Source of the DNA: Hydractinia symbiolongicarpus | Taxonomy: Eukaryota > Cnidaria > Hydrozoa > Anthoathecata > Hydractiniidae | Assembly (NCBI RefSeq): GCF_029227915.1 | Contig: NC_079883.1 | Location: 25,048,001-25,112,000 of the forward strand | DNA length: 64,000 bases | Direction of reading: 5' to 3' | Shown: positions 54,501 through 64,000 of the stretch, one piece after another | How the letters are laid out: each line of letters opens with the position of its first letter | Numbering within the stretch: the stretch's first letter is position 1 | Program-made: the position numbers and the translations under genes | The notes under the pieces: generated by a model | What the model saw: the letters and a program-made list of their open reading frames with translations, nothing else | Told to the model about the DNA's origin: nothing | Databases searched by the model: none

Positions 54501-57500
54501 CGAGAATATTTTGTCGGTGATTTTATTAAGAATCTTGAGAAGCGACTGAACGAGACGTGTATCTACGAAGAATGTTCGGAAGTTTGCTTCACTATGTCAC
54601 TGTACGATATGTGTCAAGATAAACAATTTGTAATCGCCAACGAGCTGCGTTGCGACCAAAAGCAAGTCAAAACTCGCACCACGGTGGAGGAGCCTTTTAA
54701 AACTGATTGTGCAATGACTAAGCATAATTTTATCCCGATTTATACGGGAACATGTCGAAAAGGTGGGCAAGCCAAGTTAAAGAATTCGTTAATGGCTACT
54801 GGGGCAGGCGTAGGAGGCTTAGTCGGGTCTATAATCCCAGGACTTGGAACTGCTATTGGATCAGTAGTAGGTACTGCAGTTGGTTATTTTGCAAGTCTAT
54901 TTTCTTCATGCGATGAATCATACGAGGTATTCAAGCAAGTGATCAATTATCAACAACCGTGTGTTTTAAAGAAATATAACACAAGAACAAAGCTTTTTAC
55001 CGTTTCAGATTGCTTTCCAGTGCAGCGCTTAGTTCTTTCCGATTACGGTGTCCCGTATCCATGCCCTGTAAGTAATTCAACGTGTGTCCCGATTTTTGAC
55101 CCTGTATGTACGCAAAAGAATAATGAATGTAAAAGAAATCGTGATACCGTTAGAACGAGGGAATTGAAGAAGGCTGGGGTATACAATGATACATGGTTTA
55201 AATTGAATTTCTTCGAGATTAAAATGCAAGAGCAATTTATAATAATGGAGAAGGCAAAAAGCGTCGCCGCTGAAGCGCAACGAAAATACGAACGCAAGGA
55301 AGCACTACTTAAGGAAGCGAAACTGGAAGCTAAGTTTGCTCAACTAACTATTGACAATATTGATTTAACTTTAAGCTTTGAAAAATGTTTATTAGGAATA
55401 TACCAAGCTACAGCTGAAAAGGACAAAGCTGTCGAATTTACTGATTACTCATTTAAAACTTCGACACCGATTGCTGAGAATTTGCTGATCGAGTTGTATG
55501 TAAAGGGCGGGAAGACAGGAAAGATGCTCGCCGAATTCTTGTTTACATTTAAAGACCAAGATATATCAATTCAAAATGGCGTTCGTAAGATCATTCAACA
55601 GTATCTATGCAGTGGTAAAACTAAAAGGCGTCGGCGATCGTTTGTTGAAAGTATATCTTCTAGTCCGCTGGGTCACCACAATGACTTTTCTTTCACAACC
55701 AGTGTGGGAAAAGATGTAAAGGACTCGGACGTCGTATGCTTAAGTTCCAAAACAATATTTAGCTACCTTTCTCATTTAATTAAAGAACTAAAGAAATCGC
55801 TTGCGTTGAATTTTAAGCGTGAAAAGGAGCTAAAGCATTCTTTGGGAGAATCTAACAAATTAATCACTAATCTTCAATCTCGGGAAACAGATCCCCTGAT
55901 GTTTAAAAAGCAGCTAGAATGGCTTCGGGAGACGCATGCAGAGGGCGTTGCGGAGCTTAAGGAGTACTCGGCTGAAAATGTGTTACAAAAATGGCGACTA
56001 GATATGGAGCTATACACGCAGAGGAGTAATTTCACGGCTTGCTTGGATGCAAATGATTGCGTTGAAACGGCCCTTGAAAACCTCAAAGAGTTACCATCCA
56101 TGTTTAAAGGGACTCGCTCGCAGTACGTGAAACTAATCAAAGATTTTATGGAGAATTACGCTAGACTTTTTAAGTTTGCCACCTCCCTAGAAGCTTTACA
56201 AGGGCTAAATAAAAAATTGGAAAACGTATTGGAATCCCTAAAAAATATGACGCACTTTTGCTCCCGCGTTCCGCAAGTACGACTTACATCACCCTCCCAA
56301 GTGATCTCCTTCGTCGGTGATGTTGTTGAGCTAGAATGTAAAGCGACAAGCCCACTTCCAATTTCATACATATGGAAATTTGATAACAAAACACTGTTGT
56401 TTGAGACGCAGTCGAAATTGAAAATATTTCTGCATACGTCGGCGTTTGGTAAATACAGGTGCGAAGCTTGGAATCTAGCTGGCCGAAACCGATCCGATGA
56501 TACCTTCATCGTTCTTCGCAAGAAACCCGTGATCGTATCGCAACCGGAAGATTTTGTCTATCTAAGCACGGTTGCGAGCAAGATTTCTCCCTTCTTCGAG
56601 TGTAATGTAACTGCCGATCCGCAAGCCAAAATCACATGGTATTATCAGTCGTATAGCAGCCAATCAAAGTCTTTGAAACTACACTCTACTAAATCAGTTC
56701 TAAGGATTGCTTCACCAACCGCAAGCAACAGCGGTTTCTATTATTGTGTGGCTATTAATCAATATGGCTCCATTACAAGTCGAAAAGCGCGACTGGATGT
56801 TTTGCGAGGTGACGTTCCACACCAAGAAGTGTCTGTTGAGTTTGACTTGGGTCTGGGTCGCATTGATAAAGTTAACAGAACGGAGTACACAGAAAAGATC
56901 CTCAAGGACTCGAAACTATCTGTACAACAAAGTGTTCACGTTGATATGCAAGCTGCTGGTTCGGCTGACGTAAAATTTGAAGTAACGCTTGAAGATAAAT
57001 CTAACGACAATTCGTACCGATTGAATGACGTCAAGTTAATACGAAGTGTGTCAAAGAAACGGCAGTCGCTTTCTGAAGGCGTGCAAAGGCTTGTTTCAGG
57101 GTTTGTTGATACAAAAGGAAAAGTTACGTCGGCTGAGATGGAGAAAACAATGGTACTTGGTTTTAACGGTGACAAATGTCCAACCGGATCTAAATTACAT
57201 AACAATGGATTCACTTGCGGTAAGGAATGTGGTTTTAAAATGTTTAAAACTGAAGCAGATATTTTGTTGAATCGTTACAACCAGGGTCTTTACTAGAACA
57301 GTAAAAAACAAAATGTCCTGGAAACAAGGTTGAGAACACTAATGATAGTGGCTTCGTTGTAGCTTTTAAATCACTTAGCATTTTTTTTAGTGCCATGCAC
57401 GGCTGGTTCATATGGCTATGCCGGTTTTTGTTTACCTTGCCCCATCGGAACCTACCAACCATTACCGGGACAGGATAAGTGCAACTTATGTACAAACACG

Positions 57501-59841
57501 CAAGTAACCGAGCAAACTGGAACGATCAACAAGATGCATTGCCAGTCACCTGGTGAGATTACGTGTTATTTCTTGGTTGCTTTTATTAGTTGTTTTTTTG
57601 TGGAGTATTTCTCTGGTCGTTGCTTTCTGTTCGGTTTTGTTTAAACATGTTTTATTTTAGCGCCCATTTGCAAAACAAAACTTAGCTAAAAATTTGCGAA
57701 ACTCGCAAAACGTTTTTGGCCACGAAAGTTGGTATGTACTTTTAAAGGGAGACTTAGAAATCAAAAAGTATACGCTGGACTTCAATCCGACGTTTAAATA
57801 TACCATCCCCCCCCCCTTCCCCCACTCCCTTAGTGCCCTAAACGTCAATACCAAAAAATGTAATATTTCAGTCCCTGAACTCGCGTTTTTGTGACAAGAA
57901 AAGATGTCAGTTCAAAACTTTGAATTCTTTAAAAATTCGGTGTTTTTTGAATGAAATATTTAAAACTGGATTGACGATAAGCGTGCACTTTTTGCTTCGT
58001 GAGTCACCCCCACAAAAGTGGTGAACGAATTTGATCGTCCGTTTTTTACATTTTCAGTTCTTCGAGCTATGGATATTATACTGCTTGTCGACACGTCACA
58101 GAGCCAGAGTTTAACGCAGTTCGATAATATTCGTCAATTCCTTGTGAAGTTTCATAAAGATTTTGTTCAATCTGGCAACGATGTACGATTCGGATTGATC
58201 ACGTTTAGCAATTCCATAAACTCTGTTATTTCTCTCGCTTATCCAAATTCGGCAGCTGCCGCTACTATTAACAATCTATCGAGATCAACGAGTGCCATGA
58301 GAAAAACAGACAAAGCGATAAAGTTTGCATCGAGGATATTCAGCGAGAAGTCATCTGTAACGCGTAGAAAACTTCTTGTCTCGATTATCACAGGTCGTAC
58401 ATCGAGTTTGAATAATCAAGAAGGGTTTGTGTTGCTACGTCAAGCATCGCTCGACTTGCATAGAGGTGGAATAGAAAGTGTAGCTGTTGGATTTGGAGGT
58501 TGTGATAAAACTGACCTTTTAGCTCTAGCATCAGCGAAAAAGGAAAACAACATGCTTGAATTTGACAGCGCTGTTAAATTGAATAACGCGAGACAAAAGC
58601 TAGCTGCTACCATTTTAAGAGGTATGTATATTTTATATCTGTTTAGAAGACAAAAGGAGTTCTCGCTTGTTTTTTGGTAAAGTCGCAACGTCTTATTAAA
58701 GGTTTGAAAGGATTGAAAGTCCTGATAACTAGGTGGTTAACATTGATCTCAGACGATGCAAAAATTCAGGATGAGTCAGCCCAACTAGGCGAAAAGGTTT
58801 TTATTCAACCGTGATCAATTTCTTTGTTATGAATTATTCTTTGTTTGCATTGTTTATATTATTTTTATTGTTCAGCCCCATCCCGCCTAATCGCGATAGG
58901 TGTTTTGGTGTGAAACATAAGCTATAAACCAGCCCGACAAATAAGATAACTCAGTTTCTCGAGCCAGTCCATCTCCATATAACACAGCCCCTAAATTGTC
59001 TTATAATTGTGAAAAGTTGAATTTTTCATATTTTTTTCTGCCAGCAGAGAGTAATGCTTAACCATACTCCATAAGATTAAATGGCTCAGCTATTAGCCCG
59101 GTTTCAGCCATCAATTGTCCGGCAAAATCTTATACCTATTGACCAGTAACTAAGCTTGACGATTAAGTTGCGGAAGATTAGAAATTGGCTGCTTCTAGGT
59201 TGAATATGAAGAACAAAGAATAAAGGTGATAATACTTTTGTTTTTTTTTCATAGGTGAATGTTCCATCCCTGGTAAGGATATTGCTATAGCTATTCAATC
59301 TTCTTCTACTGTTCCGGACAAGCTGTGGTCAAACGCTCTATCCTTCGTCGGGGGTTTCATCAATCGTTTGCGAAATACTCCGACTACTAAATTCGGTATT
59401 GTTACGTTCGCTTCTAAAGTTGTGGGGAAGAGATTTCGCAGATATAACTCTACTGCTGAAGTTGATGCTGTTCTATCGGGTTTGGCGCGAACAAAAGGTG
59501 TTCACTTCCCAAACGCATTGGAATTTATGTTTAATTCGTTCACGACGGAGAAGTATGGTTCTCTATCCAAAGTAAAAATTCTTCTGATCGTCAGTGAACA
59601 AAAGATAAAAGACGATGTGTTCGCCAAATTCCAAAAATTTTACCATCAGGACGACGTCAGGTTTATAAATGTTATTATGTCGCTCGAAAAGCAAGACGTG
59701 GGAGTTGCGGATTTAGGTATGAAGGAGAGCGAAAAATTTATTTACTCGTTGGGCGAACTTGCGGAACTCGTTAAACGTGTGAAGGGTATTGTACCAACGA
59801 TTCAAGTTGAATGTTTCAAGTCACGCCAGGAAGCAATATGA
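39533..59841 (+). CDS. Giant secreted modular protein: EMI-like, EGF, Sushi, novel core, Ig, GCC2/3, vWA (2835 residues)
   Basis: Exons: 39533-39621, 41183-41314, 41393-41496, 43248-43340, 43611-43748, 44919-45200, 45725-45847, 46024-46152, 46637-46756, 47332-47454, 48089-48262, 49476-49658, 50236-50679, 51674-52566, 52891-53032, 53194-57219, 57391-57552, 58058-58621, 59255-59841. Phases all agree (8508 bases). Order: signal peptide ([15 protein letters not shown]); EMI-like Cys-rich segment 30-108; EGF 109-139; seven calcium-binding-type EGFs 140-444 (repeated D-I-N/D-E-C); two Sushi domains 445-563; EGF 565-600; unrecognised beta-rich region to about 1350; coiled coils, Cys clusters and a glycine zipper about 1410-2080; two Ig domains about 2082-2262; GCC2/GCC3-like Cys-rich module 2387-2452; two vWA-like domains 2453-2835. 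The set recalls SVEP1/polydom, in another order. Probably extracellular matrix or adhesion. Exon choice is by eye; that one transcript covers everything is inference. Confidence 0.82.
39966..40090. mobile_element. Possible MITE of the CCTCGTTCCCAG family (intron 1)
   Basis: Left end CCTCGTTCGTG and right end GCCCTGGGGACGAGG are inverted versions of the end sequence seen at 38810 and 59976. The interior (GCCGCCACACGAGG, TTTCGCCGCCATATTG) is unrelated to those copies. Confidence 0.4.
40509..41124. mobile_element. MITE with 15-base inverted ends and 5-base target duplication
   Basis: Left end CAGTCAGGGTAAACA (40509-40523) and right end TGTTTACCCTGACTG (41110-41124) are perfect inverted repeats. 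ACAAA flanks both sides (40504-40508 and 41125-41129). The interior is rich in CCTAATTAGG-like palindromes. It lies in intron 1 of the matrix gene, ending about 60 bases before exon 2. The superfamily is not assigned. Confidence 0.9.
51340..51613 (+). repeat. Two direct repeats of about 135-140 bases (intron 13)
   Basis: Both units carry TTGCGAAATTTTGTCG or TCGCGAAATTTTGTCG, then GAACAATCCG, TTTCCGCGATA, GATCACTTGCCAAAGTCACA and GAAGAATTCTAAAAGGGAGC. The CGCGAAA-rich sequence extends upstream to about 51240. Confidence 0.8.
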
Positions 59842-59868
59842 TTCTATCGTGTATTTGAATACTGCTAA

Positions 59869-59874
59869 AATAAA
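59869..59874 (+). other. Polyadenylation signal of the matrix gene
   Basis: AATAAA 27 bases after the stop codon at 59839-59841, with further T-rich and GT-rich sequence behind it. It implies a very short 3' UTR. Confidence 0.6.
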
Positions 59875-59975
59875 TATATTTATGTGTAATGGAAGAAATG
59901 GTAAAAAATCGAGTGGAGTTTTTTGTTTCCTTGTTTTTTGCACAATTATTTTAACTTGAATTGTAAGTTGCACAA

Positions 59976-60016
59976 CCTCGTTCCCAGGGCATCTTGCCTT
60001 TTTGATGACAAGGTTG
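59976..60016. mobile_element. Short MITE remnant, CCTCGTTCCCAG family
   Basis: Begins CAACCTCGTTCCCAGGGCAT, matching the left arm at 38810, and ends AAGGTTG, inverted to its first bases. Most of the hairpin is missing. Confidence 0.6.
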
Positions 60017-60054
60017 TACGTTGCACTGCACGTTGTTTCTTATAAAAGACTAAC

Positions 60055-60204
60055 TACATGCTTTTTTAGTGAATATGCTTTATAAAAATATCAGGCTGGG
60101 ATTTCAGTTTAAAAACAGGTTTAAAACAATAGAGATAAATGAATGAATAAGTAAATGATTAATGGCAGCCTGGTTAGAATTTTTGGTATTATAAAAAGCA
60201 TGTA
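60055..60204. mobile_element. 150-base MITE with TACATGCTTTTT ends
   Basis: TACATGCTTTTTTA at 60055-60068 is inverted at 60193-60204 (AAAAAGCATGTA). Starting and ending in TA suits a TA-target element such as Tc1/mariner MITEs. A second, more decayed copy is at 1685-1835. Confidence 0.65.
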
Positions 60205-61602
60205 TATTTAAAAGGATAAAATTTTAGAAGTGTTTTATTTGCAAAGTTCTATGGAAACTTTAGATGGAGCAGTTGGTGGTATTCATGTTGCTATAGAATG
60301 TTCTTCTAGTTGGTTCCCTGTATTTTAATTACAACAAGAAGCCCTGCAGCTTTAAGATTTCCGTCATTAGCCTAAAGGATTTTGAAATTTAAAGTAGACC
60401 TTGAAAACGGAGAATTATGGGGTAAACAAATCACGAGTGTCACAATTCTCAACTATTTTTATAACTAACCTGCAATGTTAAAATACAACTCAATAAATAA
60501 AAAATAGAAATTTTTACATAGCTATATGAAGTATTCTAAAAAACAGTTAAAACTTTTACTGGATATTTTTCAAAGTGATCAGGAAAATTCTGGAAATTCC
60601 AGAACACAAATCTTGATATGTAGAAACTTGACAATTCGAATATAATAACTTCTGAACGAGCTCACTTTGAATGATGAAGTAGTTCATTGTTTATTAATTC
60701 AGCAATAAATACATATTAGCATTTGAATATTTCAGTATTTAGGCCTTCAAAATTTACTCTCTTGTTGAAAATTTGTTGAAAATGCTGATGGTACATGGGC
60801 TGATAACAGCTGATCTAAAAAAAAAGTACGTTTAAAATAAGAAACAAGAATACAATTTTACCATAAACTGCTTTAAACCGGCTTTTGATATCTTGTTAAA
60901 CAAGTAACATATTAAGCAGCACCATGATTTTGAAACCTGTGGACAATACAGGATTTATTTTGTAGAAATTGATTTATTGAATTTAACTGATTGTTTATTA
61001 TTCTTTTTTGATTCAAATTCTCAAATTTGAATTTCTTTCGGGGAGTCGGATTAGTTGCAAGTTTTCATTTTGAGGGAACTGATTGGTCATTGTTTTGTTT
61101 GAAAAATTGACAAAATTGATAATAAGATCAGTTTCACCAGGGTTTAGGATTTTATCCAGATCTATTGAAGTAAATAGCTGAGGTAATAAACAAAAGCAAT
61201 CCTCTGGTGTTACAAAACTCTCTTAACCCCATCTTTACAAATATAGTGCTTTTCGCAGATTTTATGAATAAGAATTCTGCCAAAATCTCGGGCGGAGATA
61301 TATCCTAAAGCATAAACTTCTCCGAAAAGACGCGAAATTTGCGAGACTTGTAGAATACGAGCGCTTGATAACAGAATGTCTGATCGAAAATTAATGTTGC
61401 ATATAACGAAAAAATATTAAATGCATGCCCCCATCAAAAAGGCTCATATAGACCCGGTATAATCGGAATATATCCGATATTGTCCGGGATTATGAACCGG
61501 ATTACAGGGGACCTTTTTCTGTGTCGCACGCTCCAAACAGGTCAGGTGTTGGTGCGTTTTTCAGTACAATATTCAACTGACTTATATTTGGTTAGAATTT
61601 AG
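60205..61602. other. Intergenic, upstream of ATP5MF
   Basis: AT-rich sequence without a convincing exon. The last 300 bases are somewhat richer in GC (61270-61370 and 61440-61530) and probably hold the ATP5MF promoter, but no core element can be named. Confidence 0.45.
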
Positions 61603-61614
61603 AATAACATCAAT

Positions 61615-61902
61615 ATGACTGATAATATTCGATGGAGTAGTGATCCGGCTAAAATAGAAGCTCTTGGAGATACTAAAGTACGCAATCTAGGTTCATTCTT
61701 GACACGAAATTTGACTCCAGCATCCTTGGCTCAACGTTACATGCACTGGACGAGTCGTTGGTCTCAGAGGTTTGTGCACATACCAAAAGTTGGTATGAAG
61801 CCTTTTTGGATCATGGCTGTGGCTGTTATGGCTCAACAATATGCCATCAAATACAATTTTTCACCAATTATGAAGAAGCACCAGTGGCGAAAATACCATT
61901 AG
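61615..61902 (+). CDS. ATP5MF: ATP synthase subunit f, mitochondrial
   Basis: Small single-helix subunit of the membrane F0 part of mitochondrial ATP synthase. The 95-residue frame is the expected size. An N-terminal matrix-side stretch (LGDTKVRNLGSFLTRNLTP) aligns with the LGELPSW region of the human protein. Residues about 60-80 form a hydrophobic membrane helix (MKPFWIMAVAVMAQQYAIKY). The C terminus, KKHQWRKYH, matches the diagnostic KHERLRKYH of the mammalian subunit. The whole coding region is one exon. A TTTAG acceptor at 61601-61602 lies 12 bases before the ATG, so the 5' leader is either spliced or trans-spliced. No cleavable presequence is seen, as usual for this subunit. Confidence 0.85.
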   Translation: MTDNIRWSSDPAKIEALGDTKVRNLGSFLTRNLTPASLAQRYMHWTSRWSQRFVHIPKVGMKPFWIMAVAVMAQQYAIKYNFSPIMKKHQWRKYH

Positions 61903-62264
61903 TTTATTACAGCGATAAGAACTGATTTTCTTATCTTTGTTATGTCATGTATATTCACTGAATCATTGCAAATATATGTATTGAAAAGTTTGAATGATTT
62001 TTTATATATCACTGTAGATGAATTCCAGTGTGACGTATTTGTTTACTTTTCAGTGGTTATGGCATTTGCGTAGCAGAAAAAAATATACTAGCTAAGGTCT
62101 AATATAGCATTTATTATTAAGGAAATATTGTTGGGGTTTTCAACTATTTTTAAGTGTAGCCTTTCTGATTTATCAGAAAGTCCTAACTATATTTATATGT
62201 AAAGAAATTGACTTAAAATAAGCTTACTTCACCTAATGTTTCTATGTTTTTTCCTGCCATGCAG

Positions 62265-62315
62265 ATGCCAGAGCCAAAAGAGCTTACCACAGAAAATATA
62301 AACAGAGGAATCTTG
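62265..62315 (+). other. Candidate 51-base exon of unknown gene
   Basis: A good acceptor (TTTTTTCCTGCCATGCAG) and a donor GTAAGA bound an open 17-codon stretch that begins exactly with ATG (MPEPKELTTENINRGIL). It could be a first coding exon of the gene at the right edge, or an alternative or untranslated exon of ATP5MF. I do not recognise the peptide. Confidence 0.35.
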
Positions 62316-63115
62316 GTAAGACAAGAACAATAGGCATACATGTGCTCGCATTCCTTAGGCAGAAAAAATATAACAGATAACCGTGGTTAAAGAATTAAAT
62401 AATCTATAAAAAAAAGTTTTTTTGCTAAACATTAATGAACCTTTTTTATGAGGATAGTTATAATAACCGTTTTTCCCTATTGGTTTTGCTTTTTACTTAC
62501 TGTATAAGAATGCGTACTCATGTACAAAAATCTACAAACGTTTATAAACTTTTGTATATAAATATTGTCAAGTTAATATCTCCGAACAGCTATATATCAG
62601 CTAACTTGATAACAAGTAAAGTGCATTGTGAATGATAATATGATATCATTAATTAGCTCTAAAACCAATAAATAATGTTGCTGTTTTTGGGCAAATAGTA
62701 ACTAAATGTTAATTTTTTGTACAATGCTCAATTGGCAAAATAAATAAGTAAAAACATTTTTAACCTTTGTGCCTTGCCTGGTAAATACAGACTCAAAACT
62801 ACTTAATGATGTCATGCATAATTAATGATACTTCTAAGTCCAAAATCCTAAGAAGCAATATGCAAATTTCAAATTCCTAGACAACATTTCAAGCTCCTTT
62901 ATATGAAATTCACTTTTTTTTTCATGGGAGGTTAGTTGGGCATAATGTTATTTTTGCACATGGTTGACAATTGTTTAATATTCTTATAAAAACCATTGTA
63001 CAATCAGTGACAATGCTACATTATAATGATAGTGTGTTTATAATGTTATGTTTTCACATTATATGCTGCATTACTGCCTTTAACATTGTTTTATTCCCTA
63101 AATTTAGAATAAAAA

Positions 63116-63158
63116 ATGTCGTCAGAAGAACCAATGCAGGTTGCAACAGCTGAGGAGG
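63116..63158 (+). CDS. Candidate first coding exon of a gene extending right
   Basis: An acceptor (AAATTTAG, 63106-63107) is followed by AATAAAAA and an ATG. The exon encodes the acidic MSSEEPMQVATAEE and ends at a strong donor GTAAGA in phase 1. A possible next exon after TTTCAG at 63467 would add only VSVKVKLK and a stop, so the true continuation may lie beyond the window. Product unknown. Confidence 0.4.
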
Positions 63159-64000
63159 GTAAGAAAAATTTCCCCGAAAAGTAGCAATCTAAAAATTGTT
63201 TGCATAATGCTTAACTCTGATATGAGACCCAAACATTGTTGTACTTTTAGTATATGTGACCCAAACAACACTTAGCTTGCCACAACCATAGAAAAGCTTT
63301 GATACATCCTAAACATGACTTCTTTATGACAAAACTGCCCTAAAGCTTTTGTAAGAATTTTCAACACTGTCATAACTTATTCATCAAATTTTGTGCAAAT
63401 CAAGAAATTGCTCTCTTGAAATTGTATATACAAATTGTGTGTATATACGTTTTTTTTAATGTTTCAGTCAGTGTGAAAGTCAAGCTGAAGTAGACTGATT
63501 CTGCACTGAATAGACTGCGTTTGGACTGTAGTAGGGATCAGTGATCAGTGATGATCAGCCATTACAGTTTTATTTTACCACAAAAGAAAATATTTTTTAA
63601 TCTTCCTCTGCCTCTTTTTTTTAATATTTTTTTTCTGTGCTGCATAATTATAATACTTACTGAGTTTTCATATTCATCTATTAGGGCATTTGTATGCAAA
63701 ATATTAAGGTTCCACACGTCGCTATTACTTAAAACAACCCCTAAAAATTTCTATGAAGTGCTTTTAAAGGGGCTATGGAACGGCTGTTGGTTTTCAACTT
63801 TAGTGACTTACACAAAAGTCGAGCTGGAGGCGAAGAAAAACAAAAATGGCTATTTTTCCAGCATGTATGTAATTTACAGACTTGAACATATCTTGCTGAA
63901 ATATTTCTTTGTAATATACTTTTCGAAAAAAATATTGAACCAGCGAGCAAAGTGCGCTGATCTGTTCATTGGGCAACTCGTGTTTGCCGGATTTTTAATA
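63159..64000. other. Probable intronic or intergenic sequence
   Basis: AT-rich. A small direct repeat GATCAGTGATCAGTGATGATCAG-like lies at 63535-63560 (read in pieces GATCAGTGATC and AGTGATGATCAG). No confident exon was found. Confidence 0.4.

Noticed and set aside
55043-57214. Minus-strand open frames opposite the large exon
   Set aside because: Shadows of the coding strand with no conserved features.
57220-57296. Last 25 codons of the 1359-codon open frame as the true C terminus
   Set aside because: A strong GTAAGG donor at 57220 interrupts the Cys-rich module, and the next exon completes it in phase. Kept only as a possible isoform.
58018-58680. Stand-alone vWA gene starting at an ATG before 58058
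   Set aside because: A good acceptor at 58056-58057 joins it in phase to the preceding GCC exon, and a donor at 58622 joins it to the next.

Overview
The window is eukaryotic: AT-rich, with split genes, canonical GT-AG introns and dense transposon remains. Gene content (TATDN1, POLK, ATP5MF, a CCDC175-like coiled-coil protein and an EMI/EGF/Sushi/Ig/vWA matrix protein) says metazoan. Cnidarian-type repeats, and a splice acceptor a few bases upstream of nearly every start codon (compatible with spliced-leader trans-splicing), suggest a cnidarian, perhaps a hydrozoan. The species is not determined.

Layout. 1-3.6 kb holds two minus-strand genes: the N-terminal half of DNA polymerase kappa, running off the left edge, and an apparently intronless TATDN1. 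4.4-18.4 kb is a transposon graveyard: a 1.7 kb element with terminal inverted repeats, an RTE-type LINE endonuclease split by a second LINE, a near-perfect 2.4 kb tandem duplication, tRNA-headed SINEs and a decayed hAT transposase. 18.5-37.8 kb is a 27-exon plus-strand gene for a 771-residue coiled-coil protein, probably CCDC175. 39.5-59.8 kb is a 19-exon plus-strand gene for a secreted 2835-residue modular protein. 61.6-61.9 kb is ATP synthase subunit f. The right end holds candidate first exons of another gene.

I assembled both large genes by hand from splice sites and reading phase. Every junction keeps frame and each total is divisible by three. The secreted protein is the most novel item: known adhesive modules flank a large, cysteine-rich, coiled-coil and glycine-zipper core that I do not recognise.

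The genes show no shared pathway. They are ordinary housekeeping, ciliary/testis-type and matrix genes separated by mobile DNA.
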